A DNA stretch of 13,630 bases, taken from Desulfarculaceae bacterium. Its GTDB lineage: Bacteria > Desulfobacterota > Desulfobacteria > Desulfobacterales > Desulfobacteraceae. The stretch's first letter is position 1. Every line of letters starts with the position of its first letter. The stretch is taken from positions 1 through 13,630 of the forward strand of contig JAIPEK010000031.1 of assembly GCA_021737205.1 (NCBI GenBank), read 5' to 3'. Positions 12,853-13,630 of this stretch are shown here, piece after piece. The translations under genes were made by a program, and so were the position numbers. The notes beneath the pieces were generated by a model, which saw only the letters and a program-made list of their open reading frames with translations, did not search any database and was not told the DNA's origin.

Positions 12853-13630
12853 ATGAAGAAACGTTTTACAGGTATTGCAGTCGCTATGATGACCCTTGCC
12901 GCTTTATTGCTGTGCAGCATTCCGGCAATCGGATCCGAGTACAAGATGGTGGTTTCCCACTACACCATCACGGATGCTACCCGGAGCGGCATCGCAGCTT
13001 CCATGCTCTACTTTGAGAACATGGTGGAAACCCGTTCCGACGGCGCCATAGACGTAGTGGTCAAAGGAAATTCCGCGCTGGGCGGTGTCAAGGAAGTCAC
13101 CAGGCAGACCATCCAGGGCAAAACCATCCAGTCTTCGGTAGCCTACGGCGGTGTATTTGCAGGATTCTTCCCCAAGTATCAGCTCATGTACGCCCCGTAT
13201 CTTTTCCCGGACTACATTTCGGCGCACTCGTTCTTTGACAGCGAGTACTTTGCCGAATTCATGGAAGAGGCCCGCAAGGAAACCGGACTGAGGCATCTGG
13301 GGCTGTATGACGACGGGGGTGGATTCGTGGCTTTCACCAACAACAAGCGGCTCATCAAGGAGCCGTCCGACATGAAGGGCCTCAGAATCCGGACCGAAGG
13401 CGGCAACGCGGCCCAGCTTGCGATGATCGAAGCCCTCGGCGCCAAGGCCGTTCCCATGCCCTGGGGCGATCTGACCACGGCCCTTGCAAGCGGTGTGGCC
13501 GACGGGCAGTTCAACGCTCCCTATGTCAACGCTTTTGCCAAATTCTGGGAAGTCAACGATTACTCCTCCTGGATCAAGTTCATCTTCAACACAGCGGTAT
13601 GGTCGGTAAGTGACAAATGGTTCCAGTCCC
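12853..13630 (+). CDS. TRAP transporter solute-binding protein, DctP family, 5' part
   Basis: Periplasmic binding protein of a tripartite ATP-independent periplasmic transporter, which delivers usually an organic acid to the DctQ/DctM membrane subunits for sodium-coupled uptake. Only 259 residues are in the window (family about 330), and the frame is open at base 13630. The N-terminus is a classic signal peptide: MKKR, a hydrophobic stretch (8-23) and a likely cleavage after AIGS (28). Family features follow: a strand VVSH and a segment SDGAIDVVVKGNSALGG (62-78), then MKGLRIRTEGG (174-184) with Arg180, the usual carboxylate-binding arginine, and ALASGVADGQFNAP (210-223). The ATG at 12853 has a perfect AGGAGG at 12841-12846. 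The long helix-rich C-terminus and the membrane subunits should follow outside the window. The ligand is unknown. Confidence 0.93.
   Translation, partial: MKKRFTGIAVAMMTLAALLLCSIPAIGSEYKMVVSHYTITDATRSGIAASMLYFENMVETRSDGAIDVVVKGNSALGGVKEVTRQTIQGKTIQSSVAYGGVFAGFFPKYQLMYAPYLFPDYISAHSFFDSEYFAEFMEEARKETGLRHLGLYDDGGGFVAFTNNKRLIKEPSDMKGLRIRTEGGNAAQLAMIEALGAKAVPMPWGDLTTALASGVADGQFNAPYVNAFAKFWEVNDYSSWIKFIFNTAVWSVSDKWFQS

Noticed and set aside
12668..12856. 62-codon plus frame between the small protein gene and the TRAP gene
   Set aside because: It overlaps the end of the small gene and the start of the TRAP gene, has no ribosome site and is low in family-like pattern.
1..13630. CRISPR arrays, tRNA or rRNA genes, transposases, phage or toxin-antitoxin genes
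   Set aside because: Looked for and not seen; the only repeats are short intergenic hairpins without regular spacers.

Overview
This window looks like chromosomal DNA of a Gram-negative, anaerobic or respiratory bacterium, most likely a deltaproteobacterium near the sulfate-reducing Desulfobacterales. That is inferred from the mix of Na+-NQR, an OmpA-type lipoprotein with a von Willebrand A domain and a calcium-binding TSP3 repeat, an unusual long acyl-CoA dehydrogenase, a TRAP solute-binding protein, and repeated CTTCATGG-type hairpins between genes. No gene settles the taxonomy.

Layout. (1) Positions 1-915 hold the 3' end of nqrF, the NADH-oxidising subunit of the Na+ pump. (2) Positions 916-1254 hold no gene but a mosaic of hairpin repeats. 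(3) On the minus strand follow a vWA/TSP3/OmpA lipoprotein (1255-2463) and, beyond a second repeat-bearing gap (2464-2892), proC (2893-3744). (4) Diverging from proC is a plus-strand run: uppP (lipid carrier recycling), a phosphomannomutase/phosphoglucomutase (sugar nucleotides for envelope glycans), a UvrD/PcrA-type helicase and an MFS exporter. Spacings are 4-16 bases, so this is probably one transcript. (5) Convergent with the MFS gene, two bases away, is a MetE-like zinc methyltransferase-family gene (9210-10277, minus) interrupted by a single in-frame TAG. (6) After a divergent promoter region come an acyl-CoA dehydrogenase (10565-12265), a 100-residue uncharacterised protein (12381-12683) with its own promoter, and the 5' part of a TRAP transporter DctP-type periplasmic protein running off the end (12853-13630).

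The main point of interest is the TAG at 9420-9422. The reading frame continues without a shift for 69 more family-like residues, including the conserved TPSCGTGS segment with the expected last zinc-ligand cysteine. It may be a pyrrolysine or readthrough codon, a fresh nonsense mutation or a sequence error. TAG also ends five of the ten genes whose stop is visible, which argues against wholesale reassignment. Second are the repeats: two 60-base copies (57/60 identical, same orientation) flank the OmpA-family gene, and a 9-base word, CTTTCATAT, punctuates the repeat mosaic after nqrF three times.

Most of the rest is ordinary housekeeping. I see no CRISPR array, tRNA, rRNA, transposase or phage gene. 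Promoters, operators and terminators were read by eye and are tentative.
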